Origin: Methylopumilus universalis | Lineage (GTDB): Bacteria; Pseudomonadota; Gammaproteobacteria; Burkholderiales; Methylophilaceae | Assembly: GCF_006363895.1 (NCBI RefSeq) | Contig: NZ_CP040953.1 | Strand: one strand, 5' to 3' | DNA length: 64,000 bases | In this document: one piece after another, positions 17,609 through 27,261 of the stretch | How the letters are laid out: the number at the start of each line of letters is the position of its first letter | Numbering within the stretch: position 1 is the first letter of the stretch | The notes under the pieces: generated by a model | Databases searched by the model: none | What the model was told of the DNA's origin: nothing | What the model saw: only the letters and a program-made list of their open reading frames with translations | Made by a program: the position numbers and the translations under genes

Positions 17609-18361
17609 ATGAGACGTAAAATCGTTGTGGGTAATTGGAAAATGAATGGTTCCTTGGCGTCTAACGAAAGACTTCTTAAGGCCTTGGCAGAAAAGATCCC
17701 CCAGGCAATTTCGGTGGATATTGTGGTCTGTGCCCCTTATCCCTATTTGTTTCAAACACAATCCTACCTAAAGCATTCACCTATTTTTTGGGGTGCTCAG
17801 AACGTGGCTAAGTTTGAGTCAGGCGCTTTTACAGGCGAAGTGAGCGTTTCTATGCTCAAAGAATTTGGTGCAAGCTATGTGATCATCGGCCACTCAGAGC
17901 GAAGTACAGCTTATTGCGAGTCCGATGAAAATATTGCCACTAAATTTATGATGGTTAAAAAAGCAGGCATGACGCCGATTCTCTGTGTAGGTGAAACTTT
18001 AATTGAGAGAGAAGCTGGCATCATGGAAAAGGTTGTATCTAAGCAGCTTGATACGATTATTGAAATGTATGGCGAAGAAATTTTCGACGAGACCGTGATT
18101 GCTTATGAGCCTATATGGGCTATTGGCTCTGATTTGGCGGCTTCACCTGAGCAAGCGCAAGCGATGCATCAATTTATTCGTGAGAAATTATCCTCAAATA
18201 CTAAGGTCATAAAGAGCCTTAAAATCATCTATGGAGGGAGCGTAAACCCCCAAAATGCGTTACAATTATTCTCTATGCCAGACGTAGACGGCGGACTCGT
18301 AGGACGAGCATCTTTAAATGCAAGTGATTTTGAGTCTATTTGTCATTCAGCCGAAATATAA
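17609..18361 (+). CDS. tpiA: triosephosphate isomerase
   Basis: A 250-residue TIM-barrel enzyme with RKIVVGNWKMNGS at the N-terminus, IIGHSERS carrying the electrophilic His, IAYEPIWAIGS carrying the catalytic Glu, and the phosphate-binding IYGGSVNPQN. It interconverts dihydroxyacetone phosphate and glyceraldehyde 3-phosphate. The tpiA-secG-tRNA-Leu-nuo order is conserved in betaproteobacteria. Confidence 0.97.
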   Translation: MRRKIVVGNWKMNGSLASNERLLKALAEKIPQAISVDIVVCAPYPYLFQTQSYLKHSPIFWGAQNVAKFESGAFTGEVSVSMLKEFGASYVIIGHSERSTAYCESDENIATKFMMVKKAGMTPILCVGETLIEREAGIMEKVVSKQLDTIIEMYGEEIFDETVIAYEPIWAIGSDLAASPEQAQAMHQFIREKLSSNTKVIKSLKIIYGGSVNPQNALQLFSMPDVDGGLVGRASLNASDFESICHSAEI

Positions 18362-18379
18362 ATCAAAGAAAATAGGATT

Positions 18380-18730
18380 ATGGAAAATTTAGTAACAATT
18401 ATTCATGTGATTGCATGCTTAGGTGTCATTGGTTTGGTACTGATGCAACACGGCAAGGGTGCTGATATGGGTGCCGCTTTTGGAAGCGGATCATCAGGTA
18501 GTTTATTCGGCGTAAGTGGTTCATCGAATTTTTTAAGTAGAACAACAGCAATATTTGTTTTAGTCTTTTTTCTGACCAGCATTTCCTTGGCATTCATCGC
18601 AGGTCAAAAATCAGGCACCGGAAGTGTGGTGAAAACAACTGGGTCATCGGAAGTGCAAAAACCTTCTGAAACTAAAAGCGGTGAAGCTCAGTCGAATTCA
18701 TCAAGTGGCGCTCAAAATATCCCAAAATAG
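18380..18730 (+). CDS. secG: preprotein translocase subunit SecG
   Basis: A 116-residue protein with two hydrophobic helices (residues 3-20 and about 55-72) flanking the conserved loop LMQHGKGADMGAAFGSGSSGSLFG. The C-terminal 40 residues are a Ser/Gly/Thr-rich tail of no known motif, common in this group. Part of the SecYEG channel. It follows tpiA by 18 bases. Confidence 0.94.
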   Translation: MENLVTIIHVIACLGVIGLVLMQHGKGADMGAAFGSGSSGSLFGVSGSSNFLSRTTAIFVLVFFLTSISLAFIAGQKSGTGSVVKTTGSSEVQKPSETKSGEAQSNSSSGAQNIPK

Positions 18731-18749
18731 AGACTGTTAAATCTATTAA

Positions 18750-18834
18750 GCCGTCGTGGTGGAATTGGTAGACACGCTATCTTGAGGGGGTAGTGACGAA
18801 AGTCGTGAGAGTTCGAGTCTCTCCGACGGCACCA
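18750..18834 (+). tRNA. tRNA-Leu (anticodon GAG)
   Basis: An 85-base class II tRNA, acceptor arms GCCGTCG/CGACGGC, anticodon stem CTATC/GGTAG around TTGAGGG, a long variable arm and encoded CCA. It sits between secG and nuoA. Confidence 0.97.
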
Positions 18835-18873
18835 AATTAAGAAAATCATGTGGTATTTGTTTAAGGAATCGCT

Positions 18874-19230
18874 GTGCTGGAAAATTATTTTCCAATTTTA
18901 TTGTTCATATGCGTAGGACTTGCGGTTGGTGCAGGGCCTCTTCTCATCGGCAGCATTCTCTCACCTAATAAACCTGATAGTGAAAAAAATTCCCCATACG
19001 AATGCGGCTTCGAAGCGTTCGAAGATGCGCGTATGAAATTTGATGTCCGATATTATCTTGTCGCTATCCTCTTTATTTTATTTGATCTTGAAATAACATT
19101 TCTTTTCCCCTGGGCAGTAGTCATTCAAAAAATTGGTATGTTTGGATTTATTGCCATGATGATTTTCCTAGCTATTTTAGTTGTTGGATTTATCTACGAA
19201 TGGAAGAAAGGTGCCCTTGATTGGGAATAG
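18874..19230 (+). CDS. nuoA: NADH-quinone oxidoreductase subunit A
   Basis: A 118-residue membrane subunit with three helices; the conserved loop NSPYECGFEAFEDARMKFDVRYYLVAILFILFDLEITFLFPW is diagnostic of NuoA. GTG start preceded by AAGGAA. First gene of the complete nuoA-N operon; complex I oxidises NADH, reduces quinone and pumps protons. Confidence 0.97.
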   Translation: MLENYFPILLFICVGLAVGAGPLLIGSILSPNKPDSEKNSPYECGFEAFEDARMKFDVRYYLVAILFILFDLEITFLFPWAVVIQKIGMFGFIAMMIFLAILVVGFIYEWKKGALDWE

Positions 19231-19233
19231 CGA

Positions 19234-19710
19234 ATGAGCATTGAAGGCATTATGGAAAAAGGATTTGTCACTACAAATCTAGATACCCTTATTAATTACA
19301 CACGCACAGGATCTTTATGGCCTATGACTTTTGGCTTGGCTTGTTGCGCTGTTGAAATGATGCATGCTGGTGCAGCTCGATATGACCTAGATCGATTTGG
19401 TGTTGTATTTAGACCTAGCCCAAGGCAGTCAGATGTGATGATTGTGGCAGGAACGTTAGTGAACAAAATGGCACCTGCATTAAGAAAAGTTTATGATCAG
19501 ATGGCGGAGCCTCGCTGGGTTATTTCAATGGGCTCTTGTGCAAATGGTGGTGGTTACTATCATTACTCTTATTCAGTGGTTCGTGGTTGTGATCGTATTG
19601 TTCCTGTAGATGTGTATGTGCCTGGTTGCCCGCCAACAGCAGAGGCTCTCATGTTTGGGATTATTCAGCTTCAAAACAAAATTAAACGAACCAATACGAT
19701 TGCGCGCTAA
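19234..19710 (+). CDS. nuoB: NADH-quinone oxidoreductase subunit B
   Basis: A 158-residue peripheral subunit that holds cluster N2, the last iron-sulfur centre before quinone. Ligand cysteines are visible in LACCAVEMMHA, GSCANGGGYYHYSY and VPGCPPTAEAL. ATG start 3 bases after nuoA. Confidence 0.98.
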   Translation: MSIEGIMEKGFVTTNLDTLINYTRTGSLWPMTFGLACCAVEMMHAGAARYDLDRFGVVFRPSPRQSDVMIVAGTLVNKMAPALRKVYDQMAEPRWVISMGSCANGGGYYHYSYSVVRGCDRIVPVDVYVPGCPPTAEALMFGIIQLQNKIKRTNTIAR

Positions 19711-19713
19711 TTC

Positions 19714-20307
19714 ATGAGCTCAGTTGAAACTTTACTTAAAGAAATAAAATCTATTTTTGGTAAAGAAATCATTCAAGCATCTATTGAGCACAATGAACTT
19801 ACAATTGAAGTAAAGATCGATGACCTCCTACCTACTTTAAAAACTTTAAAACAACACAAAGCATTTCAATTTGCTCAGTTAATTGATCTTTGTGGAGTTG
19901 ATTTCAAGGATTATGGCGAAGGCACTTGGACGAAATCTCGCTTTGCTGTCGTCTACCATTTCTTATCGATTGAACATAATCATCGGATTCGTGTAAGAAC
20001 TTTTTCTCAAGAAGAAGATTTTCCATTGTTCCCATCAATTATAGATTTATGGCCAGCTGCTAATTGGTATGAGCGTGAAGCTTTCGATTTATTTGGTTTT
20101 ATGTTTGCCGACCATCCCGACTTGAGACGCATACTCACTGATTATGGATTTGTAGGTTATCCATTCCGAAAAGATTTTCCGATGATTGGTAAAGTTGAAG
20201 TGCGTTACGATGATGTGCAAAAACGTGTGATTTACCAACCCGTCTCCATCGAAGAAAGAAATAACGTCCCACGAATCATTCGTGAAGAAGGTTTCCATAA
20301 TGGCTGA
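19714..20307 (+). CDS. nuoC: NADH-quinone oxidoreductase subunit C
   Basis: A 197-residue peripheral-arm subunit (30-kDa subunit), separate from nuoD. The signature ANWYEREAFDLFGFMFADHPDLRRILTDYGFVGYPFRKDFP is complete. It overlaps nuoD by 8 bases. Confidence 0.97.
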   Translation: MSSVETLLKEIKSIFGKEIIQASIEHNELTIEVKIDDLLPTLKTLKQHKAFQFAQLIDLCGVDFKDYGEGTWTKSRFAVVYHFLSIEHNHRIRVRTFSQEEDFPLFPSIIDLWPAANWYEREAFDLFGFMFADHPDLRRILTDYGFVGYPFRKDFPMIGKVEVRYDDVQKRVIYQPVSIEERNNVPRIIREEGFHNG

Positions 20308-21550
20308 GATTCGAAATTACACAATGAATTTTGGTCCTCAACACCCTGCGGCACATGGCGTGTTGCGATTGGTATTAGAGCTTGATGGCGAAGTAATTCA
20401 GCGTGCAGATCCTCATATTGGATTACTGCATCGTGGCACAGAAAAGCTAGCTGAAAATCGAACGTACTTACAAACCGTTCCTTATATGGATCGTTTAGAT
20501 TATGTATCCATGATGGCGAATGAACATGCTTATGTTTTGGCTATTGAAAAATTACTCAATATAGATGTACCCCTTCGCGCACAATATATTCGTGTAATGT
20601 TTGATGAGATTACGCGCATCTTAAATCACCTATTATGGTTAGGCGCACATGCGCTTGATGTAGGTGCTATGACTGTCTTCTTGTATGCATTTCGTGAAAG
20701 AGAAGATCTCTTCGATTGTTATGAGGCGGCATCAGGTGCCAGAATGCATGCAGCATATTATCGTCCTGGCGGTGTTTATCGCGACCTGCCTGATCGCATG
20801 CCTCAATATGAATCCAGTTTGAAAAACAAAAAAGAATTGGATGGTTTAAATCAAAATCGTAGCGGATCACTTTTAGATTTTATCGAAGATTTTGCAAATC
20901 GCTTTCCAACATATGTAGATGAATATGAAACGTTATTAACAGATAACCGTATTTGGAAACAACGTACAGTGGGTATTGGCGTTGTTGATCCTGATCGAGC
21001 AATAGCGCTTGGCATGACAGGCCCTATGTTAAGGGGATCAGGTGTTGCATGGGATTTAAGAAAAAAACAACCTTACGAAGTATATGACAAACTTGATTTT
21101 GATATTCCTGTTGGTGTTAATGGAGATTGTTATGACCGATACCTCGTTCGTATTGAAGAGTTTAGACAATCTAATCACATTATTAAGCAATGCATAGACT
21201 GGCTAAGAAAAAATCCAGGCCCTGTAATTAGTGATAATCATAAAGTAGCACCTCCTCCAAGAGCTGCCATGAAAGAAGATATGGAAGCAATGATCCATCA
21301 CTTTAAATTATTTACAGAAGGTTTTCATATCCCAGCAGGGGAGGCCTATGCTGCAGTTGAACACCCTAAGGGCGAATTTGGTATTTATTTAATTTCAGAT
21401 GGTGCAAATAAACCTTACCGTTTAAAAATACGGGCTCCTGGCTTTCCTCATTTAGCAGCATTAGATGAAATGACACGTGGTCATATGATTTCTGACTTAG
21501 TTGCCATTATTGGTACACAAGATATTGTGTTTGGTGAGATTGATCGGTAA
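20300..21550 (+). CDS. nuoD: NADH-quinone oxidoreductase subunit D
   Basis: A 416-residue 49-kDa subunit: NFGPQHPAAHGVLRLVLELDGE near the N-terminus lines the quinone pocket, with RLDYVSMMANEHAYVLAIEKLL and the C-terminal DLVAIIGTQDIVFGEIDR. I chose the ATG at 20300, preceded by GAAGAAGG within the end of nuoC; a GTG at 20282 would add six residues with no family support. Confidence 0.96.
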   Translation: MAEIRNYTMNFGPQHPAAHGVLRLVLELDGEVIQRADPHIGLLHRGTEKLAENRTYLQTVPYMDRLDYVSMMANEHAYVLAIEKLLNIDVPLRAQYIRVMFDEITRILNHLLWLGAHALDVGAMTVFLYAFREREDLFDCYEAASGARMHAAYYRPGGVYRDLPDRMPQYESSLKNKKELDGLNQNRSGSLLDFIEDFANRFPTYVDEYETLLTDNRIWKQRTVGIGVVDPDRAIALGMTGPMLRGSGVAWDLRKKQPYEVYDKLDFDIPVGVNGDCYDRYLVRIEEFRQSNHIIKQCIDWLRKNPGPVISDNHKVAPPPRAAMKEDMEAMIHHFKLFTEGFHIPAGEAYAAVEHPKGEFGIYLISDGANKPYRLKIRAPGFPHLAALDEMTRGHMISDLVAIIGTQDIVFGEIDR

Positions 21551-21553
21551 AAA

Positions 21554-22027
21554 ATGATACACGCTGACGACATTAAATTAATTGATAAAGAGTTAAAGAA
21601 ATTCCCGGATAGCCAAAAGCGATCCGCAGTCATTTCTGCATTACGTATTATTCAAACAAGACATGGTTGGTTATCGCATGAACATATTTCTCATGTGGCA
21701 CATTATCTTGAGATGCCAGAAATTGCAGTGATGGAAGTTGCAACTTTTTATAATATGTTCAATTTAGAATCAAAGGGTAAGTATCAAATTACTGTATGTA
21801 CCAATATTTCATGCATGTTAAGAAATTCTGATGAAATTGTTCAGCACCTAGAAAAGAAATTAGGTATTCGTTTTGGTGAGTTGACCAAAGATAAAAAGTT
21901 TTCACTTAAAGAAGGTGAGTGCATGGGAGCATGCAGTGGTGCACCTTTATGCCTAATTAACAATCACACTATGCATGAACATTTGACTACTGAAAAAATT
22001 GACAAGCTGATAGCGAGCCTTAAATAA
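21554..22027 (+). CDS. nuoE: NADH-quinone oxidoreductase subunit E
   Basis: A 157-residue thioredoxin-like 2Fe-2S subunit (cluster N1a). The four ligand cysteines are in VCTNISCML and GECMGACSGAPLC. ATG start 3 bases after nuoD, stop adjoining nuoF. Confidence 0.97.
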   Translation: MIHADDIKLIDKELKKFPDSQKRSAVISALRIIQTRHGWLSHEHISHVAHYLEMPEIAVMEVATFYNMFNLESKGKYQITVCTNISCMLRNSDEIVQHLEKKLGIRFGELTKDKKFSLKEGECMGACSGAPLCLINNHTMHEHLTTEKIDKLIASLK

Positions 22028-23347
22028 ATGGTCAAGCAAATAGACATCATTAAGCCGCATAAAATTTTTCCTAATCAAGATTTGGTTTGTCTAAGAACTA
22101 TGGTCCATGACGATCCAGGTTCAATAAGAACCTATCTGAAAGTAGGTGGGTATGAGCAGTTTAAAAAAATTCTTAAAAAGAAAATAAAGCCGGAAGAAAT
22201 TCTAGCTGAATTAAAAACTTCAGGTTTAAGAGGTCGCGGTGGTGCAGGATTCCCAACTGCTATTAAATGGTCTTTTATGTCTCGGGATTACGATGGTATT
22301 AAATATCTTGTATGTAACTCAGATGAAGGTGAGCCTGGCACATTTAAAGATCGCGATATTCTTAGATACAATCCTCATCAACTTATCGAAGGTATGCTCA
22401 TAGCTGCCTATGTGATGGGCACTCGCACTGGTTACAACTATATTCATGGCGAGATCTGGCGTGAGTACGAGATTTTTGAAAAAGCACTCGACGAAGCAAG
22501 AGACCATGGATTTTTAGGCGAAGACATTTTGGGTTCAGATTTTAGTTTCGATTTGTACGCGTTCCATGGGTATGGGGCATACATATGCGGCGAAGAAACA
22601 GCCCTTATTGAATCGATTGAAGGTAAAAAAGGACAGCCACGTTATAAGCCACCTTTCCCAGCAACTTACGGTATTTACGGTAAACCTACTAATGTGAATA
22701 ACACTGAAACATTTGCATCAGTTCCTTGGATTTTAGAGCACGGTGGTCAGGCATTTCAAGATTTAGGTGTTGAAAATTCAGGCGGTGTTAAATTATTTTC
22801 TGTATCAGGCCACGTTGAGATGCCAGGTAATTACGAAATTAGAATGGGCACGCCTTTTAGTGAATTGTTAAATATGGCTGGCGGTGTGTGGAATCGAAGA
22901 AAATTAAAAGCAGTTATTCCTGGCGGACCTTCCACAGCAGTTGTTCCAGCTACCCTCATTGAAAATGCAACCATGGATTATGATGGATTACAAAAGATTG
23001 GATCGAGTTTAGGTGCTGGCTCCGTGATTATCATGGATGATTCAACATGTATGGTCACGGCTTTAAAACGTCTTTCTTATTTCTTTTATGAAGAGTCTTG
23101 TGGTCAATGCACACCTTGCCGTGAAGGAACAGGTTGGGTTTATCGTGTCATCAAAAGAATTGTCGACGGTAAAGGCACTATGGAAGATCTTGATCTTTTA
23201 ACGGATGTTAGTAAAAAAATTTCTGGCAGGACAATATGCGCTTTAGGTGACGCAGCCGCGACACCTGTATTAAGTTTTATTAAACACTTTAGACCAGAGT
23301 TTGAATATTTTATTCAGCATGGTCATTCTATGATTAAAGCTAAATGA
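22028..23347 (+). CDS. nuoF: NADH-quinone oxidoreductase subunit F
   Basis: A 439-residue subunit that binds NADH and FMN and holds cluster N3. GLRGRGGAGFPTAIKW is the NADH/FMN-binding glycine-rich loop, VCNSDEGEPGTFKDRDI and YICGEETALIESIEG follow, and the 4Fe-4S motif is ESCGQCTPCREGTGW with a further Cys in TICALGDAA. The start directly abuts the nuoE stop and the end overlaps nuoG by 4 bases. Confidence 0.98.
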   Translation: MVKQIDIIKPHKIFPNQDLVCLRTMVHDDPGSIRTYLKVGGYEQFKKILKKKIKPEEILAELKTSGLRGRGGAGFPTAIKWSFMSRDYDGIKYLVCNSDEGEPGTFKDRDILRYNPHQLIEGMLIAAYVMGTRTGYNYIHGEIWREYEIFEKALDEARDHGFLGEDILGSDFSFDLYAFHGYGAYICGEETALIESIEGKKGQPRYKPPFPATYGIYGKPTNVNNTETFASVPWILEHGGQAFQDLGVENSGGVKLFSVSGHVEMPGNYEIRMGTPFSELLNMAGGVWNRRKLKAVIPGGPSTAVVPATLIENATMDYDGLQKIGSSLGAGSVIIMDDSTCMVTALKRLSYFFYEESCGQCTPCREGTGWVYRVIKRIVDGKGTMEDLDLLTDVSKKISGRTICALGDAAATPVLSFIKHFRPEFEYFIQHGHSMIKAK

Positions 23348-25734
23348 CAATCACAATTGAAATTGATGGCAAGAAGATCAAAGTAGAAAAAAATACGACG
23401 ATCATTGCAGCTGCAGATAAAGCAGGAATTCCAATTCCTCGTTTCTGTTATCACAAAAAATTATCGATCGCTGCAAATTGCCGTATGTGTTTGGTGGAGG
23501 TAGAGAAATTTAATAAACCATTACCCGCATGCGCTACGCAAGTTTCAGATGGGATGAAGGTTTCAACAAAATCTAAGATTGCTGTCGAGGCACAGCAAAG
23601 TGTCATGGAATTCTTGCTCATTAATCATCCTTTAGATTGTCCAATTTGCGATCAAGGTGGCGAGTGTGAGCTTCAAGATACTGCTGTTGCATTTGGCGGT
23701 GGTCAAACACGTTATAAGGAAGAAAAACGTGTGGTATTTAATAAAAATATAGGCCCACTTATTTCAACAGATATGACCCGATGCATTCAATGCACGCGAT
23801 GTGTAAGATTTTTACAAGAAGTGGGCGGTATGATGGAGCTAGGTATGGTCGGTCGTGGCGAGCATTCAGAAATTACCGCTTACGTTGATCGATCCATTCA
23901 ATCAGAACTCTCTGGCAATATTATTGATTTATGTCCTGTAGGAGCACTTACAAGTAAACCATTTAGATATAAAGCGCGCACATGGGAGTTAATTAGAAGA
24001 ACAACTTTTGCTCACCATGATAGTCTTGGCTCCCCTCTTGAAGCACATATTAAACAAAACAAAGTGATCAGAATGCTTCCTCGTGAAGAGGAGTCTATTA
24101 ATGAATGCTGGATTTCTGATCGTGATCGTTTCTCATATGAAGGCTTGAATAGTGAAGATCGCTTACAAGTTCCTATGATTAAAGAAAAGGGTCAATGGAA
24201 AGAATCAGATTGGGAAACTGCTTTAGCACTTGTAAGTGAAAAATTAAAACATGTCCTAGATCATAATGGCCCTGAAGAATTAGGTATCTTAATATCACCT
24301 CAAAGCTCAATCGAAGAGGGTTTATTAGCTAAGCAAATAAGTAACGCATTAAAGTCACCTCATATTGACCATCGGATACGTCAATCGGACTTTTCAATAA
24401 AGCATCAAGGCTCGCCTTGGCTGGGTTGTCGTATTGATGAAATCGGTCACTTTGATCAATACCTTTTAATTGGTAGCAATATAAGAAATGAACAGCCACT
24501 TTTAGCATCAAGAATTCGTAAGGCCGTAAATCATGGCGCCAATCTTTTTATAGTCAACTCAATAGATGCAGATCCTCTTATGACCGTGTCTGAGAAAATG
24601 ATACAGGCTCCACATAAGCTCCCTTATGCGCTCGCAAAAATTTTAAAATCGATGACGGAAATAAAAGGCATATTAAAAAAAGATATTAAATTTATAAAAG
24701 CTGATATCGAAAAAGTTAAAACAGATAAAACAAGCGATGCAATAGCAGAGCATTTAATGAAAAATGTTTTAGCAGGCAAAAAAAATAATACATCATTACT
24801 TTTAGGCCAAGCAGCGCAAGAGCATCCAGATTATGCAACCATCTATCAACTTGCTTTAGAAATTTCAAAATTATCTCAAGCTACTTTTGCTCGATTGCCA
24901 AGCTATGCAAATAGTGTCGGACTTCATGCTATCAATGTTCTCCCTAAAAAAGACGGCTTAAATGCGCGTACGATGTTAGAGAAAAAATTAAAAGCTTATA
25001 TTTTATTAAATATTGAGCCTCAATTAGATGCATCAAATGCACAGCTAATGGAAAATGCAATTGTTTCGTCAGACTTCACTGTTGCATTAACTTCATATAA
25101 TTCGAAATACCTTGAAAATGTGGACGTACTTCTCCCCATCTCACCATTTACAGAATCATCAGGTACGATCATTAATATAGAAGGGCGAGTTCAAAGCTAC
25201 ACAGCTGTTACTCAGCCTTTAGGTCAATCAAGACCGGCCTGGAAAGTGTTAAGAGTATTGGCTAATCATCTTGACTTAAAAGGATTTGATTATGAATCGA
25301 GTCTAGATGTTAAAGAAGCGCGCATTAAATCTAATGTTCAATTCATCTCAAAAGAGCTTTCTAATGAAATCGATATTACAAGCGATTACAAAATACGCAA
25401 CACGAAGCCAAAGCAATTCTCTCGCATTGGTGAAATACATCAATACCTTATAGATCCAATTGTAAGAAGAGCCCCATCTCTTCAAACAGCGATTCAAAAA
25501 TCAAAAGCACATGCAAAGTTACATCCCTTAGAAATGAAAACATTAAGACTTAAAGCGAACGATAAAATTAAAGTTATGCAAGGTAATCAATGGGCGAGTC
25601 TTATGGTTATTGAAGACATAAGCATTCCAGAAGGCTCCATCTATATACCAAGCGGTATCGATGAAACGGCTAATCTGGCTGATATTTACGGTGATATCAC
25701 AGTTCAAAAAATAATTCCAAGGGGCGCATCTTAA
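23344..25734 (+). CDS. nuoG: NADH-quinone oxidoreductase subunit G
   Basis: A 796-residue subunit. An N-terminal 2Fe-2S ferredoxin domain has ligands in RFCYHKKLSIAANCRMCLVEV and PACATQVSDG; the His/Cys cluster N5 segment is HPLDCPICDQGGECELQD; a 4Fe-4S set lies in RCIQCTRCVRF and DLCPVGALTSKPF. The rest is a molybdopterin-oxidoreductase-like fold without recognisable cofactor ligands. I see no extra cysteine set for the N7 cluster that E. coli NuoG has. Confidence 0.96.
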   Translation: MTITIEIDGKKIKVEKNTTIIAAADKAGIPIPRFCYHKKLSIAANCRMCLVEVEKFNKPLPACATQVSDGMKVSTKSKIAVEAQQSVMEFLLINHPLDCPICDQGGECELQDTAVAFGGGQTRYKEEKRVVFNKNIGPLISTDMTRCIQCTRCVRFLQEVGGMMELGMVGRGEHSEITAYVDRSIQSELSGNIIDLCPVGALTSKPFRYKARTWELIRRTTFAHHDSLGSPLEAHIKQNKVIRMLPREEESINECWISDRDRFSYEGLNSEDRLQVPMIKEKGQWKESDWETALALVSEKLKHVLDHNGPEELGILISPQSSIEEGLLAKQISNALKSPHIDHRIRQSDFSIKHQGSPWLGCRIDEIGHFDQYLLIGSNIRNEQPLLASRIRKAVNHGANLFIVNSIDADPLMTVSEKMIQAPHKLPYALAKILKSMTEIKGILKKDIKFIKADIEKVKTDKTSDAIAEHLMKNVLAGKKNNTSLLLGQAAQEHPDYATIYQLALEISKLSQATFARLPSYANSVGLHAINVLPKKDGLNARTMLEKKLKAYILLNIEPQLDASNAQLMENAIVSSDFTVALTSYNSKYLENVDVLLPISPFTESSGTIINIEGRVQSYTAVTQPLGQSRPAWKVLRVLANHLDLKGFDYESSLDVKEARIKSNVQFISKELSNEIDITSDYKIRNTKPKQFSRIGEIHQYLIDPIVRRAPSLQTAIQKSKAHAKLHPLEMKTLRLKANDKIKVMQGNQWASLMVIEDISIPEGSIYIPSGIDETANLADIYGDITVQKIIPRGAS

Positions 25735-25735
25735 G

Positions 25736-26767
25736 ATGGATGCTTTGATGACATCTATATTTGGAATTTGGTGGCCTGATATTGCCAAAACATTATGGGT
25801 GCTTTTAAAAATTGTAGCTGTCGTTTTGCCTTTGATGATATCTGTGGCCTACCTTACTTATTTCGAAAGAAAAGTGATTGGATACATGCAAGTCCGTATC
25901 GGACCTAATCGTGTCGGTTATTTTGGATTGCTGCAGCCTATTGCTGATGCATTAAAGCTTCTATTTAAAGAAATTATTCTTCCTACAGCATCAAATAAAG
26001 TTTTATTTTTCTTAGCACCCATTTTGGCAATTGCTCCAGCTTTTGCAGCCTGGGCTGTCATTCCTTTCGATCTCAATGTGGTGATCGCAGATATTGATGC
26101 AAGTCTTTTATATATTTTAGCTATGACATCTATCGCTGTGTATGGGGTAATCATTGCTGGTTGGGCTTCAAATTCTAAATATGCTTTTTTAGGAAGTTTA
26201 CGTTCCGCAGCTCAGATTGTGTCGTATGAAATTGCAATGGGATTTACTTTAGTAGGCGTTTTAATGTGTGCCAACAGCTTAAATTTAGGAAAAATTGTCA
26301 TGGGACAAGAGGGTGGGTTTTGGCATTGGTATATCTGGCCTTTATTTCCTTTATTCATCATTTACTTTATTAGTGCTGTAGCAGAAACAAATCGAGCGCC
26401 TTTTGACGTGGCTGAAGGTGAGTCAGAAATTGTAGCTGGATTTCACGTAGAGTATTCAGGCATGGCCTTTGCAGTTTTCTTCTTGGCTGAATATGCAAAT
26501 ATGATTTTAGTATCGATGCTTGCAGCTTTAATGTTCTTAGGTGGATGGTTATCACCCATTCCATTTATTCCAGATAGCTTTTTATGGCTTTTAATTAAAG
26601 TCGCATTTTTATTATTTTTCTTCTTATGGTTTAGAGCGACATTTCCTCGTTATCGATATGATCAGATTATGCGTCTGGGTTGGAAGATTTTTATTCCAAT
26701 CACCATTGCTTGGATTGTATTTATTGGAGGCATGATGCAAACCTCATGGGGATATTTATTTCACTAA
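25736..26767 (+). CDS. nuoH: NADH-quinone oxidoreductase subunit H
   Basis: A 343-residue membrane subunit with eight hydrophobic helices that forms the quinone entry channel with NuoB and NuoD. Diagnostic segments are FERKVIGYMQVRIGPNRVGYFGLLQPIADALKLLFKE, AETNRAPFDVAEGESEIVAGFHVEYSG and FRATFPRYRYDQIMRLGWK. It starts 1 base after nuoG. Confidence 0.98.
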   Translation: MDALMTSIFGIWWPDIAKTLWVLLKIVAVVLPLMISVAYLTYFERKVIGYMQVRIGPNRVGYFGLLQPIADALKLLFKEIILPTASNKVLFFLAPILAIAPAFAAWAVIPFDLNVVIADIDASLLYILAMTSIAVYGVIIAGWASNSKYAFLGSLRSAAQIVSYEIAMGFTLVGVLMCANSLNLGKIVMGQEGGFWHWYIWPLFPLFIIYFISAVAETNRAPFDVAEGESEIVAGFHVEYSGMAFAVFFLAEYANMILVSMLAALMFLGGWLSPIPFIPDSFLWLLIKVAFLLFFFLWFRATFPRYRYDQIMRLGWKIFIPITIAWIVFIGGMMQTSWGYLFH

Positions 26768-27259
26768 ATGATTAAAAAAACTAAACAATTCTTATCAAGC
26801 TTGATGCTTATCGAGCTACTTAAAGGCATGCTCCTTACGGGCCGTTATTTCTTTGCAAGAAAAATTACTGTTCAGTATCCGGAAGAAAGAACGCCACAAT
26901 CTAATCGCTTTAGAGGCCTTCATGCGCTCCGTCGTTATGCAAATGGTGAAGAGCGATGTATTGCATGTAAGTTATGTGAGGCTGTATGTCCTGCAATGGC
27001 AATCACTATTGAATCTGAAGAGCGCGAGGATAAAACGAGACGGACAACACGTTACGATATTGATCTTACTAAATGTATCTTTTGTGGTTTCTGCGAAGAA
27101 TCTTGCCCAGTAGACTCGATTGTTGAGACGAGAATTTTTGATTATCACGGCGAATCGCGAGGCGATTTGCTTTATACAAAAGAAATGTTACTTGCGGTAG
27201 GTGACAAATATGAAAAACAAATTGCGGAAGATCGCGCTCAAGATGAGAGGTTTCGATAA
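26768..27259 (+). CDS. nuoI: NADH-quinone oxidoreductase subunit I
   Basis: A 163-residue ferredoxin-like subunit with two 4Fe-4S motifs, CIACKLCEAVCP and CIFCGFCEESCP (clusters N6a and N6b), which carry electrons to N2. It begins immediately after the nuoH stop. Confidence 0.98.
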   Translation: MIKKTKQFLSSLMLIELLKGMLLTGRYFFARKITVQYPEERTPQSNRFRGLHALRRYANGEERCIACKLCEAVCPAMAITIESEEREDKTRRTTRYDIDLTKCIFCGFCEESCPVDSIVETRIFDYHGESRGDLLYTKEMLLAVGDKYEKQIAEDRAQDERFR

Positions 27260-27261
27260 AC

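Noticed and set aside
20282..20299. GTG start for nuoD
   Set aside because: Six extra residues without family support; the ATG at 20300 has a good ribosome site.
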